Assembly: GCA_951230915.1 (NCBI GenBank)
Contig: OX579638.1
Location: 10,062,696-10,126,695, forward strand
Source of the DNA: Antitrichia curtipendula
Taxonomy: Eukaryota; Streptophyta; Bryopsida; Hypnales; Leucodontaceae
Direction: 5' to 3'
Length of the DNA stretch: 64,000 nucleotides
Part shown: piece after piece, positions 13,202 to 26,471 of the stretch
Layout: the number at the start of each line of letters is the position of its first letter
Numbering within the stretch: position 1 is the stretch's first letter
Translations under genes and position numbers: made by a program
Notes under the pieces: generated by a model
Databases searched by the model: none
Told to the model about the DNA's origin: nothing
Seen by the model: only the letters and a program-made list of their open reading frames with translations

Positions 13202-15129
13202 GAAATCCTTCATTGGGTCATCAATTTTATTTGATGGCAAAAGGTTAAATGACATTGATATGTTTTATCAAAGGATTCTTAAGATTTTTGGTAAACCATC
13301 CTAACATTTATTTGTTCATTTGTTTGTTTGGTCTGAGATTTAGCAAAAAGAAAAGAGCACACCATAAGCTTAGATGAATTGCCACAATCTTGGTACCCTA
13401 TATTGAAGCTTACTTTGATTTCTCTATGTGGATGTGCCTACAAAGAGGAAAACATTGGAGAAGAAATGGAAATTGCAACAGTATTGAAATAACATTGTTG
13501 CAATATTGTTGAAAATGCTTAATAGTCTAATATTGTTTCAAATTGCAACAATACTGCTTACAATTGAAAATTGTAGTATTGCTGCAATTTTGACTTGGTA
13601 TTACAATTTTGTTACAAACAATATACTTTCAGTTTTAATATTTTTTCTTTATTCAAATTAGAGTTTATTATGTTGCAATCTACATTCCAAAATTGCTTGC
13701 TTATTGCTAGAGATATTTTTCAATATTGCAACAATACTGTAACATATCTAAATGTACCAAAAATCTACATTTCGACAGTCCCAAATGCCTTACAGTTGTA
13801 GATTGCAAATATTTTTAGATATACAAAAGGACTAGATTTGTCCATTTAGAAATGTCTAAGTCTAATAGATTGCAAGATTTGTTCATTTTAAAATGTCTAC
13901 TTGTAGTAGATTGCAAGTAGTTGTAAATGTACAAATGAATTAAATATTGTTGTATTTAAAGTTGAATTTTTTTTTAATAGACCAACATGTACATATGAAC
14001 TAGATTTCAATATTCCAAAATGTATCATAGTAGTACATAGATGTGCAAATCAGTTAGAATCTACAGTAGTATGTGATGTTCCTCTGTCTAAGATTTCTAC
14101 TCTAAATCCTAACACCACTTCCACCTATTATGAGTTGAAGGAAACAAAGTTGTCTGACTTCTTTGCAACTGAATCGAAAATATACAGCTTTCTTGCCAAC
14201 ATACCACCAAAGAATACTAAAATTCAAAATCATGACATACATGCTTTAAGAAACTGTACATCAAAAATCTTGAAGAATGGACTCATTTCCTATCAAACAA
14301 TAGACCCCTGAGGTAACAAATATATTACTGTACACACTATCCATGAATGACTCCTTAACATTGTAGCAGTTTCATGTTAAACTTCTGTGTAGTTTAAATT
14401 TTCTATAAATTCTTTTCGAAGTCTAGTTTTAGTTTCAAAAATCAAATTACGAAAAAGAATGATTATGATATTTTCTTTTCAAATTTGTGTGCAAGGGTGT
14501 CTATTGCAAATCTTGATTTTATAATGTGAAGTGATTGTTACATTTCAACTTCAACAATTTGTAACTAATTCCATAAAGGTTTAAAAAATATGAAACAACT
14601 TGGGTTAGGCAAAAATTTACAAAAAAATGTTTAATAGAGTTTAGTTGCCTTGAAAAGGCAACTTGCTCTTCAGTGGTCTTTCAGCTCTAAAAGTCTAGAT
14701 TTTTCTCCAAAATTGACAATTTGAAAAAAATCGATATGAAGTACTATTTGGAAGAATATTTTGGAATTGACATACAAATGAAAGTTGTAGATTTTGAATT
14801 TTAGATTCCATCTTGTACAATTAGATTCACCAATGCTATCATCAATATATTTTTAATGAATTTTGAAAGGAAATTTTTAAAATTCTTTCAATGTTCAATT
14901 ACAAGCAAAATATTATCATTTTTGGAGTAAAATTTATTGGAATGGATTCGAAAGGAGGGTCTCTTGGCTAGGTGATTTTGTGAGAGTTTTGTATGCTGTA
15001 CATCTATGACCTCATTTTTGAACTAGAGTCAACGCAATTTTGGCTTGGTCAACCACTTGATATACTTCCACATTTTTAATTTTAGAAACATATGTACTCT
15101 AGTATATATTACTTTATTTTGTCTGTTTG

Positions 15130-15735
15130 AAATTTTCACAGAATAAAGGGATGAGGAATAGCTATAAAGTCCAACAACTTTGATAACCTTTGACCTTATG
15201 CTTAAAAAATTATTGTATGATATGTAATTTTTTGCTTTAAGTGAGTAGTTTGGGCTAATAAAAAAAGTCACTTAAAAAAAAAAAAATTGAAATAGAAATT
15301 CTAGGTTTACGTATATGTGGAAACCTTTTAATCATTTCATTTTGATCAATGAGATGAAAGTTATGAGCAATTCTAGCTTGCAAGCATATATGGATTTTCT
15401 ACTCTAAAATAAACATTGAAGTCATTTGTTTAACTCAATTTTCAATATTTCAGGAAAAGAATAAAATCATCGGATGTAGATTGTTTATTACAACATTATA
15501 GCCATTGGAAATTTGGGATTGGCATTTTCAATTACATATCTAAATTCTTAACAATTTAGTACTTGAATCATTCTTTGTTTACTATATTTTTCTAATATGT
15601 TACATAATTCCAAATGCTCTCAAATATTTCAAGCATGTAGCCAACTTGCCTTCAAGAATGAATTCAAGGAAGCACCTCCAACATGGACATTTTTTCATAC
15701 AATGTGACCTTGTGAAGTGCATTTGCCTTGTTTTT
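15130..15735 (+). repeat. R2 repeat, copy 2 (partial)
   Basis: Aligns by eye with 8340-8960 in the same orientation, roughly three quarters identical, from the 'agtccaacaactttgataac' region through 'gattgtttattacaacatta' to 'gtgaccttgtgaagtgca'. The left part of the R2 element was not recognised here, so this copy is truncated or too diverged at its start. Confidence 0.55.
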
Positions 15736-16995
15736 TTGTAGTAACAAAAGAAAGGATTTTTGTCAATGTAAATATCTTGCAATCCACACAGTGGAAGTTT
15801 GTGAAATTTCTTCTATATCTTCTCAAACCAACTTACTACAAGATCCTATAGTTACATGTATTCCAATTTTGTTTTTTTTGAAATGTGGGACTTGTATAGT
15901 TAAGTCTAGTTCATTTACAAATTGCCAATTTGAGGCCTTCAATTTTTATTTGGGTACAATATGTAGTATAATTGATTTTATTTTGATAATTATAATTATC
16001 ATTGTATCCTTACGCAATCCCAATCCCAATCAATCATACCAAATTTTAGTTCCAAAAAACAAAATTTCCATTATTGGTGAATTTTTGAAGTCAATTTTTA
16101 TAGTTTTACATAATATTTTATTGAAAACAATTGGTGAGAATTTTTTTTAATTCAAATCCATAGATATGTAGGAAACATCTATATATAATTCTTTCTTATT
16201 AAAAAACACCCCATGAAGTAACAAAATTATAAGCTATGAAGGATTCAATGTAAAGCATCCTTTGACCAAACTTTGTGAAATAGACATCTTTATGTTTTAT
16301 CTAAAGGCAACGCAGGATGCCGCTTTCAAGAAGTCATTTGACCTCATTAAAGCTGAAGCTAGGAGCATGAATGAAGGCATCTACTTTCACATCAAAGTGA
16401 CAAAAGACAATGAAAACGTAATACAAATGCTTGCAATTTGCCCATTGCCCTCACTTACCTAGGGCCTTTGCCAACATTTCCTTAAAATAATGACAAGAAC
16501 ATTTTGGAAATGAACCTATAATGACCATGTATTGTTGAATATCAAGCTCTACACACAAGTTGAGTATAATAATGCATCCAAATCCAAGATGCAGTATCAA
16601 TGTTACCTGAAGAACAAGGGCCTTCAAGGTATGTGCGGAGGCGCAATTGTTTGCTTGTTTTGTTGTAAGTGCGCTAGGGTTCCTTCAAATTTTTTTGTCT
16701 AACCTTGTGTTTGAGTCCTGTGGAAAAAAATCTAGAATCTAAAAATCCAATACATCGGATGGTAGAACATAGTCCTTGAAAAGCTTATGATGTCGTGATG
16801 TGGGCCGTCTAGTAGTTGTAATGGCATCTTCAATTGTTAAAAAGGGGTGTTTAGTGTTAGTAGTTGCTATGTGTTAGGAGCTTGTTGTTAGTTGTGTTCG
16901 CTAGTTGCCGATTGATAACTGGTTAGCTTGTAGGATAGACAATGTGAGTTCTATTGGTTTCACTATCAAATGAATTGGTTACTTTCAAACCATTT

Positions 16996-17679
16996 AAGGT
17001 AGGAGGCTCTAGAAGCGCTCCTCTCTTTCAAATTGCTCCTTTTATTAGTTGGAGAATGGACATGAGGTGATCCTTAAATGGACCACTTTAGCAATTGAAT
17101 GAACTGAGCTAAAGTTGTTTTTCTATTGTAAGAGCCAATCATTGTCTTTGATTTTTGTACATCTCTTTACAAGTTGCAAGTGGACGGATTTTGGGACACC
17201 TATAGTCACAAATAGGTGCCTATTCCCCAAATCTTTGAAAATTTATAAGTAGTTCAATAATGCTTGGAAAAATACAAAACCACTTGTGTTAGGACCACAT
17301 TTATTTATTTTATGGCATATTTAACTACTTCTGGACTATTCAATGAATTATGGACTAAGCACAGTCTATACAAAGATCGGGGGATCTCCCGATGTTTGTA
17401 TAGATCGGGAGATCCCCCAATGCATGTATAGATCTCCCAATGGTTTGGATTGATCCCCTGATGAAAATTTAGATCTTCCATTGATTTAGATAGATCCCCC
17501 ATTCCCTCGATGCTCAATCGAGAGATCTCCTGATGACTAGTATGAACTCTGGACTTTCAAAAGTCCAAAAGTAGTTAAATATGACATTTTTTCTCTAAAA
17601 AATGATCTAGAATATCTAAGGAAACCTATGAAAAAGGCGGACCAGCCCTTAAATGGTCGCTTGTAGAGCCTACTACCTT
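16996..17679 (-). mobile_element. MITE R4, copy 2, inverted, with nested MITE R5
   Basis: The ends aaggtaggaggctctagaag and cttgtagagcctactacctt match R4 copy 1 in reverse order. The host element is split at 17312-17587 by R5. Without the insert its length is 408 bases, against 412 for copy 1. The nesting gives a relative order: R4 inserted first, R5 later. Confidence 0.8.
17312..17587. mobile_element. MITE R5, copy 1 (276 bp)
   Basis: Left end: atggcatatttaactacttc continuing tggac (17312-17336). Right end: gtccaaaagtagttaaatat continuing gacat (17563-17587). They are reverse complements over 25 bases with two differences. The interior holds gatcgggggatctcccgat-type palindromes. A second copy lies at 62394-62622. 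Confidence 0.8.
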
Positions 17680-18940
17680 ATAAATCTTTGGTCTTTTAAT
17701 GCTGATGCATGCGTAATAATGTCCTCAATCCTTTTGATCACATGTGTTGCTACTATAAGAACGTTCATTTTGAAGCAGTGGACTTAAATATTTAATTTTT
17801 GCTTAGTAAAGTCATAAGTTGTAACAATTAACTAGGGGTTCAATTTTATTTGAAACAAAATTTGAACAAAAATTTGAAAAGGATGCTAGAGGTTCTTGTG
17901 GACATAATCAGTTATTGACTTTTCACCACTACCGTGGCACTGTCCTTTTGGCAACCCGTCACCATTGTCATTACAAGTTGCAATTCATAACCTTCTTTCT
18001 TTTCAACTTGCTTCCTACAGCCTTGGATTATGAAGATCAAAGGTCATGATTGAAAAATATACAACTCCTTATGTACAATAACCTATTTGCCACTAGTGCG
18101 GCTCATCGGTTATCTTTTACTTCATTGATACATATTCCAATACTTCATATTGTATAGCAAGTAATGAGCCCCATTTGGCATGTTTAGGAAGACATGGAAG
18201 GTTTGGTGAGATTGGCGTGGCTCTTTGGAATCTACATGTGCAAATTTGGTAGTTTCAAGAGCCAAAAAGATGATAGATACCTTCAACAAAATTACAAGAT
18301 ATTATTATTACTGTAAGATGATACAAACGTACGCCAATATAATTGAATTACCTTTGTAAATATAAAAAATAACGAACTACTCTCTAATTATATTTGAAAT
18401 ATCTTCATTTGTTTGGGCTCCCTAGGCCTAGCGTTCCAGAAGTGGCTAAATTTCGTTCAATTGCTATCAAAATTTTTGAATAGTTAAATTTACATTGCAG
18501 AAAATGAATTCAAAATGAAAATTGTAGTATTAAATGTTTTTTTAGAGGTTTGGACGGCCATTTTGGGCTTATTCTTGATGTTGTTCCCCCGGCAATAAAA
18601 GAACATGCGCTATTAGAATTTTATTTTTTTTGAAAAAAAAAAAATCTTAAAATGAAAAAAGAGTATGAACAATTTTTTTTAATGTTTTTAATATGACATG
18701 GCAATCCCTCTACCATGTCATGCAGCTGTTGCGACGCAGTTCCAGATAGTTATAGAGTCTGAAAACCTTGAGGAACTCACATCTCTCCAAAGGGGCTAAA
18801 AAACATATAATTTTTTTCCCACTAGATGAATAGAAGGTTGCAAAAGTTGCCCCTCATCTATTTTCTTGATTACATTCATTCAACACATCATTGTCCATTC
18901 GTTAGCAAAAGTCCTCTCCCTATCGTTGATGTATTATAGT
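17680..18940. other. AT-rich spacer
   Basis: No coding, RNA or structured repeat feature was recognised. Poly-A and poly-T runs are common near 18620-18680. Confidence 0.5.
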
Positions 18941-20325
18941 GACGGGTGCTGTCGTAGCACAAGGAAGCACAAATCCTACCTTTAGGTGTTTTAAACGACA
19001 AAACACCCAAGATGACCCGTGTATCGTTCCCAAAGGATTTTAACTTGTAGTTTCCTCAAAATTACCGGAATGGAATCCGGAACCACAAACCAAGACAAAG
19101 AGGATCCGAAACGGAAACCCGGAAACACCCTCTTTGACACCCGTACTCCAAAATACTGTATCTTCTATTTCATACCACTTCACTAGACATGGAGGAGTGT
19201 CATAATCCTGTGCCTCTCCTTGTCTACAGTAACCATTTATTTCCCCGGGACGCGGATGCGAAACCGGAAGGAGTGTCCAAACCCTGTTCCGAATCCGAAT
19301 CCGAATCCTGGACCTAGTAACCAGTAACCAATGTAGAAGTTTAACCTCTGGTTCAGAGGGATCCGCAATTATACTTAAGGAAGGATGCGTAAATCCTACC
19401 CTCCTTTGTGTTTAGAGTAGATGGAGTGCCACTAAAAGAGAAATAACAATAAAACCATAAGAAAACGGAATGCAAGTTCTTCCTCACAACTGATCCGGGA
19501 GATTACTCCAGACTAGCAGGTCACTCAGGAAACCCCTACAATCCCCACCTTACTACAATGACGAACCTATCCGGACAAGATCCCAAGCGTCAGACCTGGT
19601 ACTTCGATAACTAGAGGATTCCAACTGTCTTCATGTTCCTCTCTTCCGGATTCAACAGAACCTCTCAGACGTCAGCCAGCGTACCTCTTCCACTCCCGAA
19701 AGATTCACCTAACCTAAGAATGGCTATGCTGCTCAGAAGACACTCAAGAAACTTCAACAACTAAAATTCCCGCCTACTACACAAAGATTTATCAACCAAG
19801 TCCTAATACTCCTGAAAACAGATCCAGATAGAATCCGGGGGTAATTCCTCCTCTCAAGTTTCTACCACCAAGCCACTTGAACTAGCCGTGGTCAAAGCAC
19901 CGCCTAACCCCTCACACAAGACCAAGACTTTTCAGACCAGTACTCAATGGAGTTGAAATCCAAGCTCTTTGCAAGATAGAATATGAAAAACAAGAATATA
20001 AAACTGCTCGGAGTTGGAACTAACTCCCAACCCCTAAATACCAAACTGAAGGGAAACCCTAAAGGTCCCCAGAAATCCAAAATCAGGATCAGAGAATGAC
20101 ACGCGTCATTCCCTATCCACTAACCGTTGACTTTCCTCTCATCCTCCCCTTTCCGCAAAAAGTGGATCTCAGATCCGAAATTCCCGGAAAAGAGGAAGTC
20201 CAGGTGCATCCTCCTGGAAAGCACCTCATGAATTGCTTTCTACCTACTTCCAACTCTGGTTTCCATTTAACTTCCTAAATTCCTTCCTAAATAACTTCCT
20301 TCCTACTTCGGAAGCCGCTTCCTAT

Positions 20326-23300
20326 CTACTTCCTAAGCCGTTTAGGAGAAGGTTCCTCATACTTGGCGGATCCCTTCCTAGGCGGCTGTACTCTACTTGT
20401 TGACGCTTTTCCACCAGTTGTCGTTTTCCCCTTGGACGGCGTCTGGGCCTTCCCCTTGAAACTCGCTGGAGAGATTGGTAATGGCTCGGATTCCTCTTCG
20501 AATCCGGATTCCGAATGAGACTCTGATCCGGAATCGGATCGCGACTGGCCTTCCTCTTTCTCGGAATTACTCGGAGTCTCATCTTCCTCCGAATGGTGAC
20601 TCTCTGAAGACACCTCCCTCGCCCTCTTTGGCGTAATCTTCCTCTTTGTCGTGCTGGGGGTATGCGAAGAGGGTTTAGAACCCTTACCCTTCGGTGTTTC
20701 TAAGTCGGATTCCGACTTCCGGAAGCCTTCCTTCGATCCGGATCCGTGTGCAGATCCTTCCCTCGCCTCTGTCTTGGCCTTAGAGGAATCCTTCGCTGGT
20801 GTCTTCTTCTCCACTTCTCTTTCCTTTGGAGGAGACATGATCTGAGTTGGCCGTATCGGCGTCGTCTCCTTCCTCGTTTCCACCCTTGTCTTCCTCTCTG
20901 AACTCGGAAGGTATCCGGCCTGTTGGAGGGCTTTGCGGATCTCGTACATAAACTTTTCGACTGCCTCCGAGTACTCCGCCAAAACCATGATTTCCTTGGC
21001 TGCTGCTTCCGTACCAGCCTTGTGGATTTCCTCATCATAAAGCCGAGCTTTGTTTAATACATCCCCGGAATGGGATACAAAACTCCGTACCCTCTTTAGG
21101 GTCTCATCAGACTCAGCTGACAGTTCTCTCGCTTCCTTACTCTTTTCCAAACTCTTTTCTAACTGCCGGTGAAGATCCTCATTCCTCTCAGTCAGCTCCT
21201 TCACTTGAGTTTCCCACTTTCGGTGTCGTGTAGAGAGGAGCGCGCTTAGGGAACACACGAGGTGTCTGGCTGCAGGTTGTGAGTGTAGATGAAAGGTAAG
21301 TAACAAAACTTGAATCTTCACTTAATCTTTTCTTCAATCTTCGCTTGATCTTCACTTCAATCTTCCGTTGACCTATCCTGTGGTGGTTCTATAGGGCCAA
21401 AGGTAAAGGTGTGTTATAAGAAACAAGGCCTCGGACGGATAAAACGGGACAGCCAAACCACGAGTTGGCCGTCCGAAAGATTGGCTCCTAAAATCAAACC
21501 CACGGTGACCAGGAAGCGCCTTTCACCGGTGGGAACAACAAATAAGATCGACCATGTGGGCCATTAACCCCACTTCGTCGCCACAAACACAAAAAGGAGC
21601 GCTTATTGGATAACCACAGCTCGCAACAAGTTTACAATGCAGAAATTGAATTGCAACTAGCCTCCAAATCCGGCTAGGAATAATAGAAATGAAAACGAAC
21701 CACAAGCCACAACACACTGGAGACCTTCAAAGCTCTTCAAATCTTCATCTTCAAGTCTTTAAGCCTTCACATCTTCAAAAATATCTTCAAAACTCTAAAA
21801 GAACTCCAACTTCACCCTCAAACTACCTAAACTCCACTCAAAAAGAAAAGGCAGCAGACCTTCCTATGCTTCCATACTCATAACTTTTGCATTTCTTCTT
21901 CAAACTAAAAGATTGATAGCTTTTCTGAGAGCTAACAAATTTTCCTATCACTCCTACAACTTTCAAGTTACTCCAAAATTCTGTCCAACTTCTATGACCT
22001 CTCAAAGTTTCGGTTCATATATGGTAAAAACAAGAGACTCTCTCACCTTCTCACACTCACAACTCACTCATAAATGCTCCAAATTGAATGAATGATAGCT
22101 TTATAGAAAGCTAACAACATGTACTACACTCCATCAAAGTTTCATTCTAAACAAAAGACCTTTCTGTTTTCTATGGTCGGTCGAAGTCTCAGCCCCTCTT
22201 CATAGGAGGCAGCAGACCTCCCTCCACTCAAACAAGCACAAATCTCAACTCACAACTTCAAATAAAGCAAGAGAGAACAATTTGGAAAGCTAACAATATG
22301 ATAAACAACTCCTCCAATTTTCATTACCAAATTCCAAAAACCCAATACACAATGAGCTTCCAAACACTCGGTTCCCCCAAAACAACATTGGGAGAGAAGA
22401 TGAATAGTGTCCATCTTTTCCTCCCCTTTTCCAACACCTTTTGCCCCACCTAAACAAGTGTACATCAGCCCTTAACTCCCTCCTAAAGTCACCTTACACT
22501 TAATGGCCTTCATATTTGGCCCCACATCTAAATCCTTATCTTTAACTTAGAAGGAAAATCACTTCAAAGTCCAAACTATTTCCATTCTTTCCTTCTACAA
22601 CTATAACCAAACAAAATAGTTTCAACAAAATACTTCAAATATGGATTGAAGTACTAACATTAAACCAATGCCTATTAGAGGTAAAAAAATAGAATTCCAA
22701 GACTATTTTTTACTCCATCTGCAAGAACTTGAGAATGCGCTTGATAGTCGCAGCGATGTAATCAACACGACCCGCCTTCGTTAAAGGATTCACTGGCCCT
22801 TCTAACCAACGATGGTGACCACGACTTCCTTCAGTAGGCTTCATCATACAGTAATATTGATCAACGTTGAGACCTTCGAAACATCCTTCAAATGTCACAT
22901 CTCGACTGCCAGGCTCAACACATCCAACCTGCAACAAAATCACCAGTGCCCGAGCGTCACGTTGAAGATTCTCGTGCCATCGCCGCTCCACACAAGGTTG
23001 CTTTTTGGCGGATGAGAAGGCCTAGCTTCTTCTTGTAGACGCTCATGCGGCGGCGCAAGACTTAGTGGCAGAAGAGGTTGATCCGGTAGTTGTGACAATG
23101 AAAATTCAAATCCAGGCTCCGATTCTACTTCTTCCTCTTGGGACTCTGAAAAAACCCTCCAGTTCGACATTCTGACTATAAAGTGGAAAATTAATATCAC
23201 TAATGGACTTCAATGAAACTCTAAAGCAAAGCCGTCCTTTTAAATAGATAACATGAACCTCCACGAAACGTCATCTTGAAGTTATTCAACAAAATAGCAT

Positions 23301-24390
23301 CACCATGAAGCTACTCAACAATACATATTATAATATGTTTTTATACTATGAACAAATTTACAACATGACACCGGGCATCACTATCCCGGATCAGACCCTC
23401 TACTTTCTCTACTAGCTCAGATACCTTGATCCCACCAAGCAGTCCACATACCTTTCTCACTGCGCCTCTCTCCGTATCTAGCTCTTTCCGGATCACCTCT
23501 AGATCCAAAATAACCCTCCCCAGTGGATCCTCTCTCTGGACTTCCGAATCCGGAGTGTTCATTCTATCCCTCTGGGGTCCTTTCTCCTTAAAAGAGGCTG
23601 GGATCCGCTCTGACACTGTCTTCCGTTCGGAAGACCTTTTCTTCCTCTCGGATGAACCCCTCCCGGATTCCTCATCCGGTCCTCTCTTCTTCTCTCTTTC
23701 CTCACTCTCTTGGGGTGGGGTTATGTTCAGTTTTACCAAGGTTGCTGCTGCCTTGTAAACCGTCCTTTCAGAGTTCCTCAACGTACCTAGGTAATCATAC
23801 AAGTGGAAGAAGAAAGGCCCAATTGGGGTTGCCTTCGTGTTCCCTAAAGAGATGACCATCTTCCCGACCAGGTCCTTCACTATTTCTGCCTAGAAGATTT
23901 TCCTCTCTCCACTCAACGCTCCAAAGATTGTATTAGCCCAAGTGACTGTGATCCGGTTTGGACGCTCCGGATACAGAATCGGGACTACAAACTCCAGCAT
24001 CCTTCTTTCTCTCCCTATCTTACAATCAGCTACTGCGTAGCCGTCCTTAGTATGGGGAGGATTAGAAAATTTACCTTCCGCGAACTTGTCCGTCCGCGAA
24101 GCCATCCCTTCTCCCGGACGCGGAAAGTCATACACCTTCTTCCACGTCTCAATCGTCCACTTTCCGGGCAGAGCACGATTTGTCTTCACCCACTCGTTGG
24201 ACTGTCCGCTCAGCAACTCCTGGATCATCTCTTTTTTCTTCAAACTCCAAGGGCGACTAAGAAACCCCGCTACTCCGATTTGACTGAGATCCTCCTCCAA
24301 CTGTTTCCTCTCTCTCTCATCCTTCGGAATGGCTGGAAAGATGTTCTTGATCTTCAGCGCTCCAGAACCACTCCCTTCCGCCTTCACCAT
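20326..24390 (-). pseudogene. split gene for charged coiled-coil protein, possibly gag-like
   Basis: I do not recognise the family. The frame starts at ATG 24390 and encodes a conserved-looking globular region with many Trp, Lys and Pro residues (motifs NEWVKTNRALPGKWTIETW and VTWANTIFGALSG). At 23890-23892 a TAG interrupts a frame that continues unchanged at 23889, so it is probably CAG to TAG. The second part (to 23372) is rich in Lys, Arg and Glu. A possible intron runs from 23371 to 21266 (GTGTCA...CCAG), joining DSDAR to HLVCSLSALL in frame. The last part (21265-20326) holds a coiled coil (WETQVKELTERNEDLHRQLE), then a long Ser/Lys/Glu-rich tail ending PSPKRLRK. Layout and composition suggest a transposon gag-like or chromatin-binding protein; that is inference. 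The 2.1-kb gap could instead be a nested insertion. Confidence 0.45.
22710..23170 (-). pseudogene. unrecognised coding fragment inside the 2.1-kb gap
   Basis: Starting at ATG 23170, one frame encodes an acidic N-terminus (MSNWRVFSESQEEEVESEPG), then a Pro/Leu-rich stretch, ending at 22940. A second frame from about 22991 to 22710 continues with protein-like sequence (VEPGSRDVTFEGCFEGLN, then WLEGPVNPLTKAGRVDYI). The change of frame near 22945-22990 could be a frameshift or a splice at 'ttttgttgcag'. No family is recognised. It may be a third element nested in the coiled-coil locus, or an exon of it. Confidence 0.25.
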
Positions 24391-25028
24391 CTTTCCCTCA
24401 TATATCTGTCTCCCACTACAAACCTCGCACAGTCCCTCAGAAACTACAGGCGATTGGATCCTTCCTCTCTACCGGATCCGGAAACTCTGAACTTGCTTTC
24501 CTCTCACACCTTGACAATTCCAAACAACTCCAAGCGCTTGAGGGGTGCTAAAAACATCAGAACGAGAAAGGAGAGTGGAAGTCCTAACCCCTGGGCATCT
24601 TCCTCTACTTCGTTCCTAACTGTTTAGGTTTCCCGTTTCCGCCGTAATCTTGGGAGGATCTGACCGTTGAACGGTCATACCTAATTTCCGGTAGAGCCGT
24701 TGGATTCAAGAAATGCTCTATTGGCTTCCGGTAGGTCCCGCAGCCTCTTCCGGTACGTGTCTGCATCCTATCTCCTCATTTTGAGATATTCCCGGGTACT
24801 GATCCGAATCCTCTTCCGATTCCGGTTCCCGATAAAAACAGGAAGTCTTAACTTCCTGTTAACATGATTATCTCTCTACTACTATACCTATTGAACGGGA
24901 ATGTTAATCTTGATAAGATTCCTGGTTTACACCTTTACAAACCCCAAAAAATGTACCAATACTAATTCATTCCCCCATCTTTCTAGGTATTTAGGCTAAT
25001 CTTCACATTTTGGTCTACGACAGGTGCA

Positions 25029-26099
25029 TCTTGACTATTGATTTCACAAGGTCATCTCCTTTGTTGGCTACCTCTTGTCTGTTACTTTGTTTGGCTATAG
25101 CACTGTAGGAGTAGGTTTCTTAGCAATGCATAATTGCCGGGGTTTATTTTATCTTAATCCTGGTTTATTGTAAATGTACATTAACTTGCATTAGAGCTCT
25201 TCCTTGGCGTGGCATTGCTATGTCTTAAAATTCTCATTGCGGTAGTGGTGGCACTTCGATATTATACTCTATTTAGAAAAAAATATTATCTTGCAATGGC
25301 ATCTTTAGAAATTGTAAGTGTCTGAGTCTTTGAGCGTTTGCAGTGCAATTCTTGATTCCAAGCTGTTATGAAATCTGTAAGATTTCTTTGTTTCTTGTAT
25401 TCATTGTTGTTTGGAATTAGAGGTTGGAATTGAATGTGGATAACTAGGAATGTGGAAATGCACGTGTTTTCAAATTGGAGCAGTTGTGGACTTGTGGTTA
25501 ACTTTACGTTGTTCACAAGAAACTTTTAAGCATGGGACGTGCTTGTGTTGTTTCTATTTCTCAATTGCTGCATTTGCCTTATTCTCTCTCTTGTGTGTAC
25601 ATTGTTGTGTATACATTGTTGTGTGTACATTGTTGTTTGTTCTCTGACGTTTGCTCATTGCCTATACTTTTAGGTTGCTGATGTGTATTGGGGTTGGAAT
25701 GCAAGATTATAAGTTTTCAGGAGTACTCATGCCATGGTGCCTTACCTGATGTTGTCAGACAACTTTTGTATGAAAACATTTTTTTCAAGTCAAAACAACC
25801 ATTGGCGTGGGTAAATTTGGTGTCGCAAGATCTACTCCGACTAGTGCGGTTGATGCTGCGAGCACGGTGGAAGTAACTCACCAATTGGAGACGAGGCTAT
25901 TTGACTCCATTTTGCTCAAAGTAGAGAGCGATTGCTCGTCCAAAGCCATTGTTGTTTCATTTGAGTCTGCGCGGAAGGGGAAAAAGTGGCAAGTTTTCAA
26001 AATTGGTATTTTGTGTATACCTCAGAAGCATCAAAAGACAACCCTAGCACCATAAGCAATCGTTGGTAGGAGGTGTGGGCTTGCAAATACATATGGATT
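25029..26099. other. spacer upstream of decayed hAT
   Basis: No gene is supported. A 'gtgtacattgttgt' phrase repeats three times at about 25595-25640. A short protein-like open stretch at 25807-26055 (GKFGVARSTPTSAVDAASTV) may be a remnant of an element, but no family was recognised. Confidence 0.4.
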
Positions 26100-26471
26100 G
26101 TAGGCGAGTTTGATGCCAATGGCAACCTTGTGGGCGTTATCTGTCAAAGTTGGAACACTATCATTGACCAAAGGAAGGTAAAGGTATCTAAAGGTGACAA
26201 CTTGGAGAAACACAAAGGTAAGAGAATGTGTAAAGAAGATGGTGTCCCCTTTCCTCACTTGAAAAAGGGGGGCACTTCTACTAAGGCAAATTGCAAACAC
26301 TTGAAATTTTACAAGGTGTAGGCAAGCAAGCGGCAATTGGAAATTGTCCATGAACAGGTCAGCGCCGGAATGGAGGGCGAGATGAAAAGAAAGGGAGTAC
26401 AATTCTCCACTCTCTTTCAAGTTCTTTGTCAAATGTATGATTATAAGAGAAAACAACATTTGCTTTGTCAC

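Larger units (their letters stand above)
11719..16995. other. AT-rich spacer with decayed repeats
   Basis: No gene is supported. The interval 13450-13745 contains several inverted and direct copies of a gcaacaatattg-like word, and 13800-13930 repeats 'agattgcaag'. The stretch 14395-14530 resembles 31445-31590 (shared 'gaagtctagtt', 'tgtgcaagggt'), so the same background repeats occur inside the hAT element. Confidence 0.5.
18941..25028 (-). mobile_element. possible TE: segment with distinct base composition
   Basis: From about 18.94 kb composition changes abruptly: words such as tccgga, ggatccg and cttcct become frequent. The change reverts near 25.0 kb. Near the left edge is ctgtcgtag (18949-18957), inside the 15-base palindrome gtgctgtcgtagcac (18946-18960). 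Its reverse complement ctacgacag occurs at 25015-25023. This could be a pair of short inverted termini, but the match beyond 9 bases is poor and no target duplication was found. It encloses the coiled-coil coding unit on the minus strand. The limits are a guess. Confidence 0.3.

Noticed and set aside
13450..13745. CRISPR-like repeated gcaacaatattg words
   Set aside because: Irregular spacing, both orientations and low complexity; CRISPR arrays are not expected in a plant nucleus.
16262..16462. Protein-like 66-codon frame (KATQDAAFKKSFDLIKAEAR)
   Set aside because: Looks like a coding relic, but no family, neighbour or extension supports a gene.
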